Assembly: GCA_002320815.1 (NCBI GenBank)
Contig: DCLA01000090.1
Span: 1 to 51,403, forward strand
Length of the DNA: 51,403 nt
Direction of reading: 5' to 3'
Source: Myxococcales bacterium UBA1660
Lineage (GTDB): Bacteria; Myxococcota_A; Polyangia; Polyangiales; Houyiibacteriaceae
Below the pieces are notes generated by a model. That model was not told the origin of the DNA. It saw nothing but the letters and a program-made list of their open reading frames with translations, and did not search any database. The first letter of the stretch is position 1, and every line of letters starts with the position of its first letter. Below are positions 41,202 through 49,052 of the stretch, one piece after another. Position numbers and translations under genes: made by a program.

Positions 41202-42581
41202 TCAGAGCTCCGCGCCCGGATCCGTGTCCGAATCGCGGAAGCTGGGCGGGCGGGAGCTGCGGCGGACGATCTCGTCCATGGGCTCGACCGACGTGGCCGG
41301 TGCGTCGTTGCCCACGAGGGTGTCCGGGCGGGCGGTGGCCGAAGTGGGCAGCTCCTCCAGCGCATAGAGCGTCGAGGACGAGGGAGGGATCGCCTGCTCA
41401 CCGGTCCCCACGTCGCTCTCGAAGGCGTCGCGCCAGGCATCGTAGCGCTGGGTCCCGGGCGCCAGCATGGAGTAGATCTCGGCGATCCGCCGCCGGCGCG
41501 CGCCCAGGGAGAAGCGCTCCCGGACGTGACGGTACCCCTCGTCGATCAGACGCTCCCGGAGGGCGTCGTCGTTGGCCATGGCGAGCAAGGCGTCGGCCAG
41601 GCTGTCCTCGTCGCTCGGCAGGTAGGTGAGCCCCTCGACCTCGTCCCGGACCACCTCCGCGATCGCCGGGACCGCGGCCACGACGACCGGTCGGCGGCAC
41701 GCGAGGAACTCCAGGAGCGGCTCGGGCAGCCCGCCCAGCTCCTGGAAGCGCGGCACGGACGAGGCCGTGACCACCCCGATGTCGCAGCCGGCGATGAGCC
41801 GCGGCACCGTGGTCGCCCGCGGCTCGCCCCGCACCTCGACGATCTCCGAGAGGCCGAAGTCCTGCGCCATGCGCCGGATACGCGCCCGGCGCTCGGGGAT
41901 GCGCTCGCCGGCCAGCATCACCCGGACGGGGCGGACCCGCCGGATCCGGCGGACGGCGGCGAGGAGGGTGGGGAGCTCCCGGGCCGCAGCGAAGGATCCC
42001 AGGTAGAGCAGGCGGAGCTCCTCCGAGGGGGCCACGGGCCACCAGTCGAAGGCGTCCACCTCGACCCCGGGGGGAACGACCGCGGCTTTGCCGGCGTAGC
42101 CCTGGTCGGCGAGGGCGCGGGCCGCGGCCTCGCCGGTCACCAGGATGAGGTCGGCCTGCTCCAGGCAGGCGCGGTGTGCCCGGAGCCAGGCCTCGTTCGC
42201 CTCCCGTCCCTCGGATTCGTCGGCGAACCCGGCGACCTCGTAGACGAGGCGGAAGCCCATGCTCTTCTGGTGATCCGCGATGGCGACGCCTTCGATGGGC
42301 CCGCGCACGTGGACGATGTCGTAGGCCTCGGACTCCACCTGCCGGCGCACCGCCCGGGCGAAGCCCGCCCGCTGCTCCTGGGGAGTGCCCTGGACCGGGA
42401 CTCGGAAGAGTCGAGCGTCCCCCAGGCGCCCCTGGTAGGCCAGCTCGGGCGCCTTCACGGTGACGAAGTCCATGTCGGCCCGCAGGGCTGCGGCCATGGC
42501 CATCAAGGCCGTCGCGTGTGGGTTGGTGCCGGGGACCGACGCGAAGGCCGCGCCGAGGACCCGTAGGGGGGGACCCTCCAT
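41202..42581 (-). CDS. GT4-family glycosyltransferase
   Basis: A 459-residue GT-B fold glycosyltransferase. The N-terminal half binds the acceptor and the C-terminal half the nucleotide sugar. LYLGSF begins the donor domain, and the motif GGLPEPLLEFLACRRPVVVA carries the two Glu of the E-x7-E type donor site in a shortened form. The last 60 residues are a Ser/Thr/Pro-rich tail outside the fold. No signal peptide. Product could be a surface polysaccharide or glycolipid. The start at 42581 is backed by TGgTAAGCT six bases upstream. Confidence 0.88.
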   Translation of the reverse strand: MEGPPLRVLGAAFASVPGTNPHATALMAMAAALRADMDFVTVKAPELAYQGRLGDARLFRVPVQGTPQEQRAGFARAVRRQVESEAYDIVHVRGPIEGVAIADHQKSMGFRLVYEVAGFADESEGREANEAWLRAHRACLEQADLILVTGEAAARALADQGYAGKAAVVPPGVEVDAFDWWPVAPSEELRLLYLGSFAAARELPTLLAAVRRIRRVRPVRVMLAGERIPERRARIRRMAQDFGLSEIVEVRGEPRATTVPRLIAGCDIGVVTASSVPRFQELGGLPEPLLEFLACRRPVVVAAVPAIAEVVRDEVEGLTYLPSDEDSLADALLAMANDDALRERLIDEGYRHVRERFSLGARRRRIAEIYSMLAPGTQRYDAWRDAFESDVGTGEQAIPPSSSTLYALEELPTSATARPDTLVGNDAPATSVEPMDEIVRRSSRPPSFRDSDTDPGAEL

Positions 42582-42587
42582 TCCGTG

Positions 42588-42596
42588 AGCTTACCA
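42588..42596 (-). promoter_or_regulatory. Extended -10 box, TGgTAAGCT, 6 nt before the glycosyltransferase start
   Basis: One of the clearest leaderless candidates: TGn, TANNNT and a 6-nt gap to the ATG. Confidence 0.6.
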
Positions 42597-42702
42597 CCCT
42601 GGGCCGAGAGGTCCCATCGACGGCTTCCTTGCGTTCCGCTGCCCGACGCGACTACAAGTCACGGTCCAGGCACATTCGTGCCGCGCACCCCTGGAGGAAC
42701 CC

Positions 42703-42957
42703 GTGAAAGAGCTCGCCCGATATCTGGTCGACCACATCGTCATCGACTTCGACGGAGCCATTACGATGGATCAGGTGCGGCAGTTCCTGCGCGACGAGGA
42801 CAGCCGGGAATCCCGCGCCCTCCTCAGCAAGCTCATCGACGACCGCGGGGTCAGCGAGCTGATGGTCACCGTGGCGGACTGCCTGAAGGACCACATCCGC
42901 ACCGGCATCAACGATGACGTCGTCCGGGATCAGCTGCAGATGTACAGCGAGTCGTGA
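42703..42957 (+). CDS. Small conserved-looking protein of unknown function
   Basis: An 84-residue soluble protein, mostly helical (MKELARYLVDHIVID at the start, SELMVTVADCLKDHIRTG near the end). GTG start at 42703 with a strong ribosome site, GGAGGA four bases upstream. One Cys. No motif recognised. The GTGA at its end overlaps the next start, so it is coupled to the haem-motif lipoprotein gene. It has its own ribosome site, unlike the leaderless genes nearby. Confidence 0.72.
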   Translation: MKELARYLVDHIVIDFDGAITMDQVRQFLRDEDSRESRALLSKLIDDRGVSELMVTVADCLKDHIRTGINDDVVRDQLQMYSES

Positions 42958-43727
42958 CTCGCGCCGGAGGCGGTACGCCGCCTCTGGCTCGGATCGGCGC
43001 CTGGGCGCTGATCCTCGGCTTCGCCTGTGACTTCGGTCCGGGCATCGGGGGGAACGGGCCGGTCGTGGTGGACACCACACCGCAGCCCGACGCCGTCGAT
43101 GTCGACCGCGCAGCGCCGCTCCGCGTCCGCTTCGAGGGGCGCTTGGCTCCGGCGTCGGTGGGACGGAGTACGGTGAGCGTCCGTTCGGGCCCGGCCGAGT
43201 CCTTCCTCGAGGTCTGGCTCGACCCGGTCGCGAACGAGATCGTGGCCCGGCCCTTCCGGGGCCAGCCCCTGGTGGGCGAGGTCCTCTACCGTTTGGAGGT
43301 GGAGGGGGTCCGGGATCGGCAGGATCGCGTGATGGAGCCCTTGGCGCTGGTGTTCACCACCGGGGCGACCGCGACGGACCCGGGGCTGGGCGAGACCGAG
43401 TGGGCGACCGTTGCCCCGATCTTCGCGACCCACTGTCTGGCGGGCTGCCACGACGCGACCGCGGCCGCCGGGGTCGAGCTCACCGATCTCGACGCGGCAC
43501 GGCGGACCCTGGTGGGCGTTCCCCACCGGGCGAGCGGCGGAGTTCGGGCGTTTCGGGGCATCGAGGGCTTGGCGCTGGTCGAGGCCGGCGACCCGGGCCG
43601 GAGTCATCTCCTCTACGACATGTTGGGGGACCCCGACGCCGGCGGGGATCCGATGCCGCCGACGGGTCCGATCCCGGTCGAAGACATCGCGCGGGTCGCC
43701 GATTGGATCCTCGGCGGCGCCCGCTGA
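42954..43727 (+). CDS. Lipoprotein with Ig-like domain and CxxxCH haem-type motif
   Basis: 257 residues. GTG start overlapping the previous stop. Signal and lipobox LGFACD (Cys25). Residues about 35-145 look like an Ig-like bacterial repeat (Big_5/SbsA type, starting VVVDTTPQPDAVDVDRAAPL). Residues about 150-257 look like a cytochrome c-type domain of myxobacterial lipoproteins. The haem motif is CLAGCH (C161, C165, H166), that is CxxxCH, one residue longer than the usual motif, and a later PMPPTG supplies a possible Met ligand. Haem binding is plausible but unproven. Confidence 0.78.
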   Translation: MTRAGGGTPPLARIGAWALILGFACDFGPGIGGNGPVVVDTTPQPDAVDVDRAAPLRVRFEGRLAPASVGRSTVSVRSGPAESFLEVWLDPVANEIVARPFRGQPLVGEVLYRLEVEGVRDRQDRVMEPLALVFTTGATATDPGLGETEWATVAPIFATHCLAGCHDATAAAGVELTDLDAARRTLVGVPHRASGGVRAFRGIEGLALVEAGDPGRSHLLYDMLGDPDAGGDPMPPTGPIPVEDIARVADWILGGAR

Positions 43728-43767
43728 GGGCACCCCGTCGTGGGTGGCGCGCCGCGGGGCGACCTCG

Positions 43768-43773
43768 TAAGCT
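43768..43773 (+). promoter_or_regulatory. -10 box TAAGCT, 7 nt before the DsbA-type gene start
   Basis: Predicts a leaderless start at 43781. It lies 40 bp after the haem-motif lipoprotein gene, so the two genes may have separate promoters. Confidence 0.5.
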
Positions 43774-43780
43774 CCCGCCG

Positions 43781-44677
43781 ATGCCGCGGATCGCGATTCT
43801 CCTGGCCCTCGCGGGGACCCTTTCGTTCGTCGTCGGATGCGACGACGAGGACTCCCCCGACGAGACGGTCGAAGACGTCCACGTCGAGGGCCGACCGGCG
43901 CCCATCGAGGACCTGCCGGGGATCGATACCTCGGTGCTCTCGTCGGGCGAGAAGCGGAGCTGGGTCCGGCTGGTCAACGAAGTCCTCTCGCCCTGCGGCG
44001 AGCCCATCAGCGTGGCCCGCTGCGTCAGCGAGGGCCGCGAGTGCGCGCTCTGTGTGCCCGCGGCCACCTACGTGGGGCGCCTGGTCGCCGAGGGCCACGA
44101 CCCCTCCGAGATCCGCGAGCACTACGCGAACCGCTACGACGACGACGCCCTCCACGAGATCGACATCGACGGGGCGCCCGTTCGAGGGGCGCTCATGGGC
44201 GCCGACGTCACCATCGTGGAGTTCAGTGACTTCGAATGCCCCTTCTGCCGCCAGGCGCACCCGCTGCTGACCGCGGTCGCGCGGGAGCACTCGGACCGGG
44301 TGGCGTTCGTCTTCATGAACTACCCGCTGAGCATGCACGAGCACTCCCGGGACGCGGCTCGCGCCGCCCTCGCCGCCCAGAAGCAGGGGAAGTTCTGGGA
44401 GATGCACGACATCCTCTTCGAGAACCAGACCGAGCTCGCTCCGAGCGACATCGAGGGCTACGCCCGACAGGTCGGCCTCGACATGGATCGCTTCCACGCG
44501 GACCTCGAGGACGAGGCGCTGGACGCGGCCATCGACGGCACCCGGGCCCAGGGCCAGGAGCTCGGCGTGAACGGTACCCCGCGCATCTTCGTCAACGGGC
44601 GACCCTTCAGCGAGCCGGTGGAAGCGCTCGACACCTACGTCCGCGAAGAGCTCGCGCGCATCGACGCGCAGCGCTGA
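43781..44677 (+). CDS. Lipoprotein with CcmH-like region fused to a DsbA-type thioredoxin domain
   Basis: 298 residues. Signal and lipobox VVGC (Cys20). Residues about 65-125 have C72, C81, C88 and C91, then GRLVAEGHDPSEIREHYANR; the C-x2-C followed by the G-x-D/S-x-x-E-I pattern and Arg-Tyr recall CcmH, the apocytochrome thiol reductase. Residues about 138-298 are a thioredoxin fold of the DsbA type with CPFC (C153, C156) and the cis-Pro loop NGTPRIFV. The pairing suggests a periplasmic dithiol enzyme that handles c-type cytochromes, but the CcmH resemblance is weak. A TlpA-type gene follows after 7 nt. Confidence 0.8.
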   Translation: MPRIAILLALAGTLSFVVGCDDEDSPDETVEDVHVEGRPAPIEDLPGIDTSVLSSGEKRSWVRLVNEVLSPCGEPISVARCVSEGRECALCVPAATYVGRLVAEGHDPSEIREHYANRYDDDALHEIDIDGAPVRGALMGADVTIVEFSDFECPFCRQAHPLLTAVAREHSDRVAFVFMNYPLSMHEHSRDAARAALAAQKQGKFWEMHDILFENQTELAPSDIEGYARQVGLDMDRFHADLEDEALDAAIDGTRAQGQELGVNGTPRIFVNGRPFSEPVEALDTYVREELARIDAQR

Positions 44678-44684
44678 GAGAGAG

Positions 44685-45233
44685 ATGATGGCCTCGATGA
44701 ATGTCCCACCCCCCGCCCCGTCGAAGTCGCCGATGCGCCGCACCCTCTTCTCCGCCCTGGCCGCCGCTCTCTTCCTCTCCGCCGTGGCCGTCCCGGCGTT
44801 CGCGCTCTCCCGGGGCGCCCGCGCGCCCGAGATCGGCCTCCGCGACACCCAGGGGAACCCGGTGCGGCTCTCGCAGCTCCGCGGAAAGGTCGTCCTGGTC
44901 GACTTCTGGGCTTCGTGGTGCGAGCCCTGCAAGGAGGAGATCCCGGTCTTGAACCGACTCCACCGGGAGTACGGCGACGACGGGCTGGTCATCGTCGGCG
45001 TCAACATCGACAACGACGAGGGCAACATGCGGCGCTTCCTTCGCCGGACGCCCATCGACTTTCGCGTGGTCCACGACGGCAACCACCGCGTGGCCGACCG
45101 GTACAGCCCGCCGCGGATGCCTTCGTCCTTCCTCATCGACCAGCGCGGCGTGGTCCGTTATGTCCACGAGGGGTTCCGGGCCGCGGACGCGCGCGTGATC
45201 GAGCGCAAGGTCAAGGAGCTCCTCGGCCTCTGA
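44685..45233 (+). CDS. TlpA/ResA-like thioredoxin
   Basis: A 182-residue periplasmic thioredoxin. Signal peptide up to about residue 42 (the first 15 residues are extra, so the ATG at 44733 is an alternative start). The active site is WCEPC (C79, C82) in VDFWASWCEPCKEEIPVL, the TlpA/ResA signature for reducing partners such as cytochrome c or copper proteins. RMPSSFLID supplies the cis-Pro. Co-transcribed with the DsbA-type lipoprotein gene and followed by a strong terminator. Fits cytochrome c maturation or CuA maintenance, by inference. Confidence 0.88.
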   Translation: MMASMNVPPPAPSKSPMRRTLFSALAAALFLSAVAVPAFALSRGARAPEIGLRDTQGNPVRLSQLRGKVVLVDFWASWCEPCKEEIPVLNRLHREYGDDGLVIVGVNIDNDEGNMRRFLRRTPIDFRVVHDGNHRVADRYSPPRMPSSFLIDQRGVVRYVHEGFRAADARVIERKVKELLGL

Positions 45234-45248
45234 GTCGACCCCGCGCCG

Positions 45249-45290
45249 AAACGAAAGAGGCGGCCTCCCTGGGGCCGCCTCTCGTCGTTT
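45249..45290. terminator. Bidirectional terminator between convergent genes
   Basis: AGAGGCGGCC (45256-45265) pairs with GGCCGCCTCT (45273-45282) around a 7-nt loop. The stem continues below a small internal loop with AAACGA (45249-45254) and TCGTTT (45285-45290). On the plus strand it ends in TTT; on the minus strand its A-rich arm also yields a TTT. It separates the TlpA-type gene from the GAF gene. Confidence 0.75.
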
Positions 45291-45323
45291 GGGCTGATGC
45301 GTCGGCGCCGAGCGCGCGGTGGC

Positions 45324-46946
45324 TCAGCCCACGCCCTTGAGGCGGGCCTGGTAGAGGAAGCGCGCGAGCTGCTGCCCGACGTAGGTGGCCAGGTCGGTGT
45401 CGGCCTGGGAGAAGCCCTTCGCGTGGCTGCGATTGACCAGCTGGACCATGCCCAGCGAGCGGCCCTGCGCGACCAGGGGTACGTACATCAGGTCGCGGAT
45501 GGCCAAGCCTTCCCGGCCGTCGCTCGCTTCGTCGAAGCGGGGGTCGCTCGTCGCGTTCGGCACGCGCATGGCCGACTGCGGGGTCTTGGCGGCCGCTCCG
45601 AAGAGACCGGCCTGGAAGGGGATGGCGCGGCCCCGGATGGCGTCGCTCCCGGGCCCGGTCGCTGCCGCGACCCGGTAGACGTCGTGGTCGATGTCGTAGA
45701 GGCAGGCGGTCTGGGCTTCGGTCCCGAGGAGGTCGTCGAAGAGCTCCAGGGTGAACTCGAGCCCCTCGAGCGGGGTGCTGAGGAAGAGCAGGTCCTGGGA
45801 GGCCTCGAATGCGGTCGCGAGGCGCTGGTCGTGCTCGTCGGTGGTACGGCGTCCGGCCGGCTCGGCGGCCACGGGCGGCGCGGACTCCCGGGAGGCCCGG
45901 GCAGCGGCAGCCAGGCGCTCCAAGGGGCGGTCGACCTGGAGACTGTCCTGCCAGTCTTTGAAGTTCAGGGTGACCAGGGGAGGGCGCTCGGGCCGTTGAC
46001 TCCACGCGTGGTCGAACACCGCGATCACGATGAACTTGCCCCGGGGACGCTCCGCCACGCTCGCCTGCACCGCCGCGAGTCGCTCCCGGGCGACGGCCTC
46101 GGCGTCGTCGGCGCTGGTGCCGGCTGCGACGGTGTAGGAGCGCTCGCGGTACGTGAGGGGGTTCTCCGGCGAGGGCTCCGCGTCGCGGGTCAGGTGGAGG
46201 GTCCAGGTCGTCGCGCCGACGGTTCCCTGGTCGGGATCCGCGATGATGACCGAAGGCGCGTCGGCATCCGGAACCTGCGGAGCGGGAGCGGGCGACTCGG
46301 CCTGCGTGCCGTCGGTCGCCGGGCTCGCCGCCGGCGCCGGGCTCGCCACGGGCGCCTCGGAGGACGCGGGTCCGAACCCCGACTTCGGCGCCTCGGCCGG
46401 CTGAGGTGCTGGCGCGGTCTCGCTGGGGGAGGCCTGAGCCGGGGCGGGCTCGCTGGCCTTCGGCACCTGGTCGACCGGGATGTACGCCATGGTGCGCTTG
46501 GGCACCTTCTTCTTGGGCGGCGCCGCCGCCGGCGCTTCGGCCGCCGGCATATAGGCCATCGTCTGCTTCAGGTTCCGCTTCTTCGGCTCCGGGGCCGTCT
46601 CTGGCGCGGGCGCAGCCTCCGGCGCGGGGGGCTGCTCTGGCGCGGCCTGCTTGGGCGCCTCGTCGGGCGGGACGACCGGGCCCTTGGGAGCCGCCGGGGG
46701 CACGAAGCTCTCGGAGTTCGCGACGGCCAGCACGAAGCGGCGCCGGGCCATCGGGTCGAGGATGGTGACCGTGCCCTCGGGCGAGACCGAGCAACTCGAC
46801 CCCGTGGGAACCCCGCCGCTCTCGCCGATCTCCGTTCGGCCCGCACGCAAGGCAGCCATCCAGTTCGGAGAATCGACGGTGACTTCCTGCCGAATTTCGT
46901 CTCCTGCCAGATTGGAGACGACCATGTGCCAACGCTTCGATGCCAC
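45324..46946 (-). CDS. GAF-domain protein with repeated TMAY motif
   Basis: 540 residues. Residues 1-80 form a compact N-terminal module (MVVSNLAGDEIRQEVTVDS, later DPMARRRFVLAV). A Pro/Ala/Lys linker carries two copies of a short motif, KQTMAYMP (127-134) and KRTMAYIP (150-157). Another Pro-rich stretch leads to a helical part. Residues about 380-535 are a GAF domain (DLLFLSTPLEGLEFTLELFD, then YVPLVAQGRSLGMVQLVN), a small-molecule or chromophore-binding fold. No output domain such as a kinase follows, so it may act by protein contacts. GTG start at 46946; ATG at 46925 is an alternative. Confidence 0.78.
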   Translation of the reverse strand: MASKRWHMVVSNLAGDEIRQEVTVDSPNWMAALRAGRTEIGESGGVPTGSSCSVSPEGTVTILDPMARRRFVLAVANSESFVPPAAPKGPVVPPDEAPKQAAPEQPPAPEAAPAPETAPEPKKRNLKQTMAYMPAAEAPAAAPPKKKVPKRTMAYIPVDQVPKASEPAPAQASPSETAPAPQPAEAPKSGFGPASSEAPVASPAPAASPATDGTQAESPAPAPQVPDADAPSVIIADPDQGTVGATTWTLHLTRDAEPSPENPLTYRERSYTVAAGTSADDAEAVARERLAAVQASVAERPRGKFIVIAVFDHAWSQRPERPPLVTLNFKDWQDSLQVDRPLERLAAAARASRESAPPVAAEPAGRRTTDEHDQRLATAFEASQDLLFLSTPLEGLEFTLELFDDLLGTEAQTACLYDIDHDVYRVAAATGPGSDAIRGRAIPFQAGLFGAAAKTPQSAMRVPNATSDPRFDEASDGREGLAIRDLMYVPLVAQGRSLGMVQLVNRSHAKGFSQADTDLATYVGQQLARFLYQARLKGVG

Positions 46947-47095
46947 GGTGTTCAGCGAGTTCGCTACGAGAAGAGAGGGACGCGGGTCTCGACCGAGCCC
47001 CGCCGGGGAGCGACGTTACCTGCGCTGCTTCTCGGAGGCAAACAGCAATTCGGCCGCGTCCCGAGCGCATGGCGAGAGACCCGGGGCGCCAGCTC

Positions 47096-47104
47096 TGCTA
47101 AGGT
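47096..47104 (+). promoter_or_regulatory. Extended -10 box, TGcTAAGGT, 9 nt before the response-regulator start
   Basis: TGn plus TANNNT. The predicted start would leave 2-3 nt ahead of the ATG at 47114. No Shine-Dalgarno site. Confidence 0.45.
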
Positions 47105-47113
47105 CCTGCGCCC

Positions 47114-47794
47114 ATGTGGATCCTGGTGGTGGGCCCCGAGCCGACGCTCAAGCGCGACGACAGCTGTGTCGACGTCCTCCAGTCGTTGGGGTGCCGTGTA
47201 CGCACTGCCGACCTGTGGGAGCTCGTCGGCGAAGAAGAGCTCGATTCGGAGCCGCCGGCGGTGGTGATGGTCGAGGCCCTGAACGAGGTCGACGGGGCGC
47301 GGGCCGCTCTCATGCGCCTCCGCGCGGCCCGCTCGCTGCGGGACGTCCCGGTGATCGTGGCGGTGAGCGTCCAGGGGTTGTCGCGCCTGGACGCGCGCGA
47401 CGGCTTCGACGACATCGTCTTGCATCCCTACGTCCCGCAGGAGCTCTACCTCCGGATCCGGCGCGTGGAGTGGGCCCGCAGCGACTTCAACGCCCACGAG
47501 CGGATCAAGATGGGCGCGATGGTCCTCGACCTGGCCGCCCACGAGGTGGCCGTGGATGGCGCGCCGGTGAAGCTCACCCAGCAGGAGTTCGCGCTGTTGC
47601 GCTTCCTCTGCCAGAACCGCGGGCGCGTGTTCTCGCGCCAGCAGCTCCTCGAGCGCGTGTGGGGCGTCGACTACTACGGCGGGAGCCGGACCGTGGACAT
47701 CCACGTCCGACGGCTGCGGATGAAGCTCGGTGGCCCCATGGCGGCCCTCGAGACCGTCCGAGGCGTCGGCTACAAGATGCGGGCGCCCCGGTGA
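47114..47794 (+). CDS. OmpR-type regulator with atypical receiver
   Basis: 226 residues. Residues 1-125 fold as a receiver, but the phospho-acceptor is Glu54 (VVMVEALNEVDG), the usual acidic pair near the start is missing, and the conserved Lys is His104 (LHPYVPQEL). Residues about 130-225 are an OmpR/PhoB winged helix (KLTQQEFALLRFLCQNRGRV, SRTVDIHVRRLRMKLG, VRGVGYKM). Glu can mimic phospho-Asp, so the protein may be constitutively active or controlled by binding. No histidine kinase is adjacent. The pdxA start overlaps its stop. Confidence 0.88.
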   Translation: MWILVVGPEPTLKRDDSCVDVLQSLGCRVRTADLWELVGEEELDSEPPAVVMVEALNEVDGARAALMRLRAARSLRDVPVIVAVSVQGLSRLDARDGFDDIVLHPYVPQELYLRIRRVEWARSDFNAHERIKMGAMVLDLAAHEVAVDGAPVKLTQQEFALLRFLCQNRGRVFSRQQLLERVWGVDYYGGSRTVDIHVRRLRMKLGGPMAALETVRGVGYKMRAPR

Positions 47795-48765
47795 AGCCGC
47801 TCGCGGTCTCCCCCGGGGATCCCGCCGGGGTGGGGCCGGAGATCGCGGTCCGAGCGATCGTCGACCGGCCCGACGAATCCTTCCTGGTCACCGGAGACGC
47901 CGACTGGCTCGGGCGCCGGTTCGCGGAGCTCGGTCGCGAGGCGCGGGTCTACGACGGGCGTCCCCCCGCCCGCGGCGAGGTCGCGCTGGTCCACTGCGCC
48001 GACTGGACCGAGGCGGTCGGCTACCGTGCCACCGCGGCCGGGGGGCGTTCCCAGCTCGCTGCGCTCGACCGCGCGGCGGACCTCGTGGTGGCGGGGGAGG
48101 CCGCGGCCCTGGTGACGGGGCCGACCAGCAAGGAGGCGGTGGTCCTCGGGGGGACGGCGTTCACCGGGCAGACCGAGCACCTCGCGGCGCGCGCCGGCTT
48201 GGAGCGGGATGCCGTGACGATGCTCTTCCTGGGCCCCCGGCTGAGCGTGGGCCTCGTCACGACGCACCTCTCGATTCGAGAAGCGCCGGACGCGATTTCG
48301 CCACCGCGGGTGGCGCGCACTCTGAACCACCTGATCGAGGCCCTCCAGCGCGGCGGAAAGGCGCAGCCGACGATCGCCGTCGCCGGCCTCAACCCCCACG
48401 CAGGCGAAGGCGGGCTCTTCGGCGACGAGGAGATGCGAGCGATCGCTCCCGCGTGCGAGCCCAGGCCCGACGCGGTGGTCCGGGGGCCCCTGGGGGCCGA
48501 GACCGCCTTCCGCCTGGCCGCTGCCGGCGAGGTCGACGGCGTCGTCGCGATGCTGCACGACCAGGCGACGATCGCCTCCAAGCTCCTCGACTGGGGCCGA
48601 GCGGTGAACGTGACTTGGGGTCTGCCCTACGTGCGAGCGAGCGTCGATCACGGTGTCGCCTACGACGCCGCGGCCGCTGGACGCGCGGATCCGCAAGGTA
48701 TGAGCGCGGCCGTGGCGGCAGCTCGGGTTCTGGGGCCGGCAGAGACTTTCGCTGAAAATTTCTAG
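47791..48765 (+). CDS. 4-hydroxythreonine-4-phosphate dehydrogenase, PdxA
   Basis: A 324-residue NAD-dependent dehydrogenase of the vitamin B6 pathway. It oxidises 4-phosphohydroxy-L-threonine. Typical blocks: GDPAGVGPEIAVRA near the start, LVTGPTSKEAV, GQTEHLA, VAGLNPHAGEGGLFGDEE and LHDQ followed by KLLDWGRAVNVTWGLP. GTG start at 47791 overlapping the response-regulator stop (GTGA). A regulator directly coupled to pdxA is unusual and may mean shared control. PLP is used by KamA-type and trans-sulfuration enzymes in this window. Confidence 0.94.
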   Translation: MKPLAVSPGDPAGVGPEIAVRAIVDRPDESFLVTGDADWLGRRFAELGREARVYDGRPPARGEVALVHCADWTEAVGYRATAAGGRSQLAALDRAADLVVAGEAAALVTGPTSKEAVVLGGTAFTGQTEHLAARAGLERDAVTMLFLGPRLSVGLVTTHLSIREAPDAISPPRVARTLNHLIEALQRGGKAQPTIAVAGLNPHAGEGGLFGDEEMRAIAPACEPRPDAVVRGPLGAETAFRLAAAGEVDGVVAMLHDQATIASKLLDWGRAVNVTWGLPYVRASVDHGVAYDAAAAGRADPQGMSAAVAAARVLGPAETFAENF

Positions 48766-48781
48766 GAGAGGCGAAAAAGTG

Positions 48782-48811
48782 TTGACCCCGACGGGTGCAC
48801 TTCTTTACGAT
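48782..48811 (+). promoter_or_regulatory. Sigma-70-type promoter, TTGACC-18-TACGAT
   Basis: TTGACC at 48782-48787 and TACGAT at 48806-48811 with an 18-bp spacer. A 45-nt leader would follow, with AGGAGG at 48851-48856 before the ATG at 48862. Confidence 0.75.
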
Positions 48812-48861
48812 TCTCCCCAGTTTCGGGGCGAAGTACGGCCCCATCTCTCGAGGAGGCTCGA

Positions 48862-49026
48862 ATGTCGTTTTGGGAAGATGCCAGCCCCATCGTGAAGGGC
48901 GCCATCGTATTCGGTATCATTGGAATCATCGTCGCGGGCCTTGCGCTCGCCGGCGTGGGCCCGTTCTCCGGGGGCTCCGACGAGGAGACCACGAATTCCC
49001 GGGAGCTCGCTCCGCCCGGAGGCTGA
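48862..49026 (+). CDS. 54-residue membrane protein
   Basis: A short gene with strong expression signals: a promoter with both boxes and AGGAGG five bases before the ATG. The product begins MSFWEDASPIVKGAIVF, has one membrane helix at about 10-33 (GIIGIIVAGLALAG), and ends in a hydrophilic Ser/Glu/Pro tail. No family is recognised. The lone helix with an acidic tail recalls small regulatory membrane subunits. It stands alone; a 14-bp perfect palindrome GCGGCGCGCGCCGC (49033-49046) follows between it and the convergent gene. Confidence 0.75.
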   Translation: MSFWEDASPIVKGAIVFGIIGIIVAGLALAGVGPFSGGSDEETTNSRELAPPGG

Positions 49027-49052
49027 GCCCTCGCGGCGCGCGCCGCTCCCGT

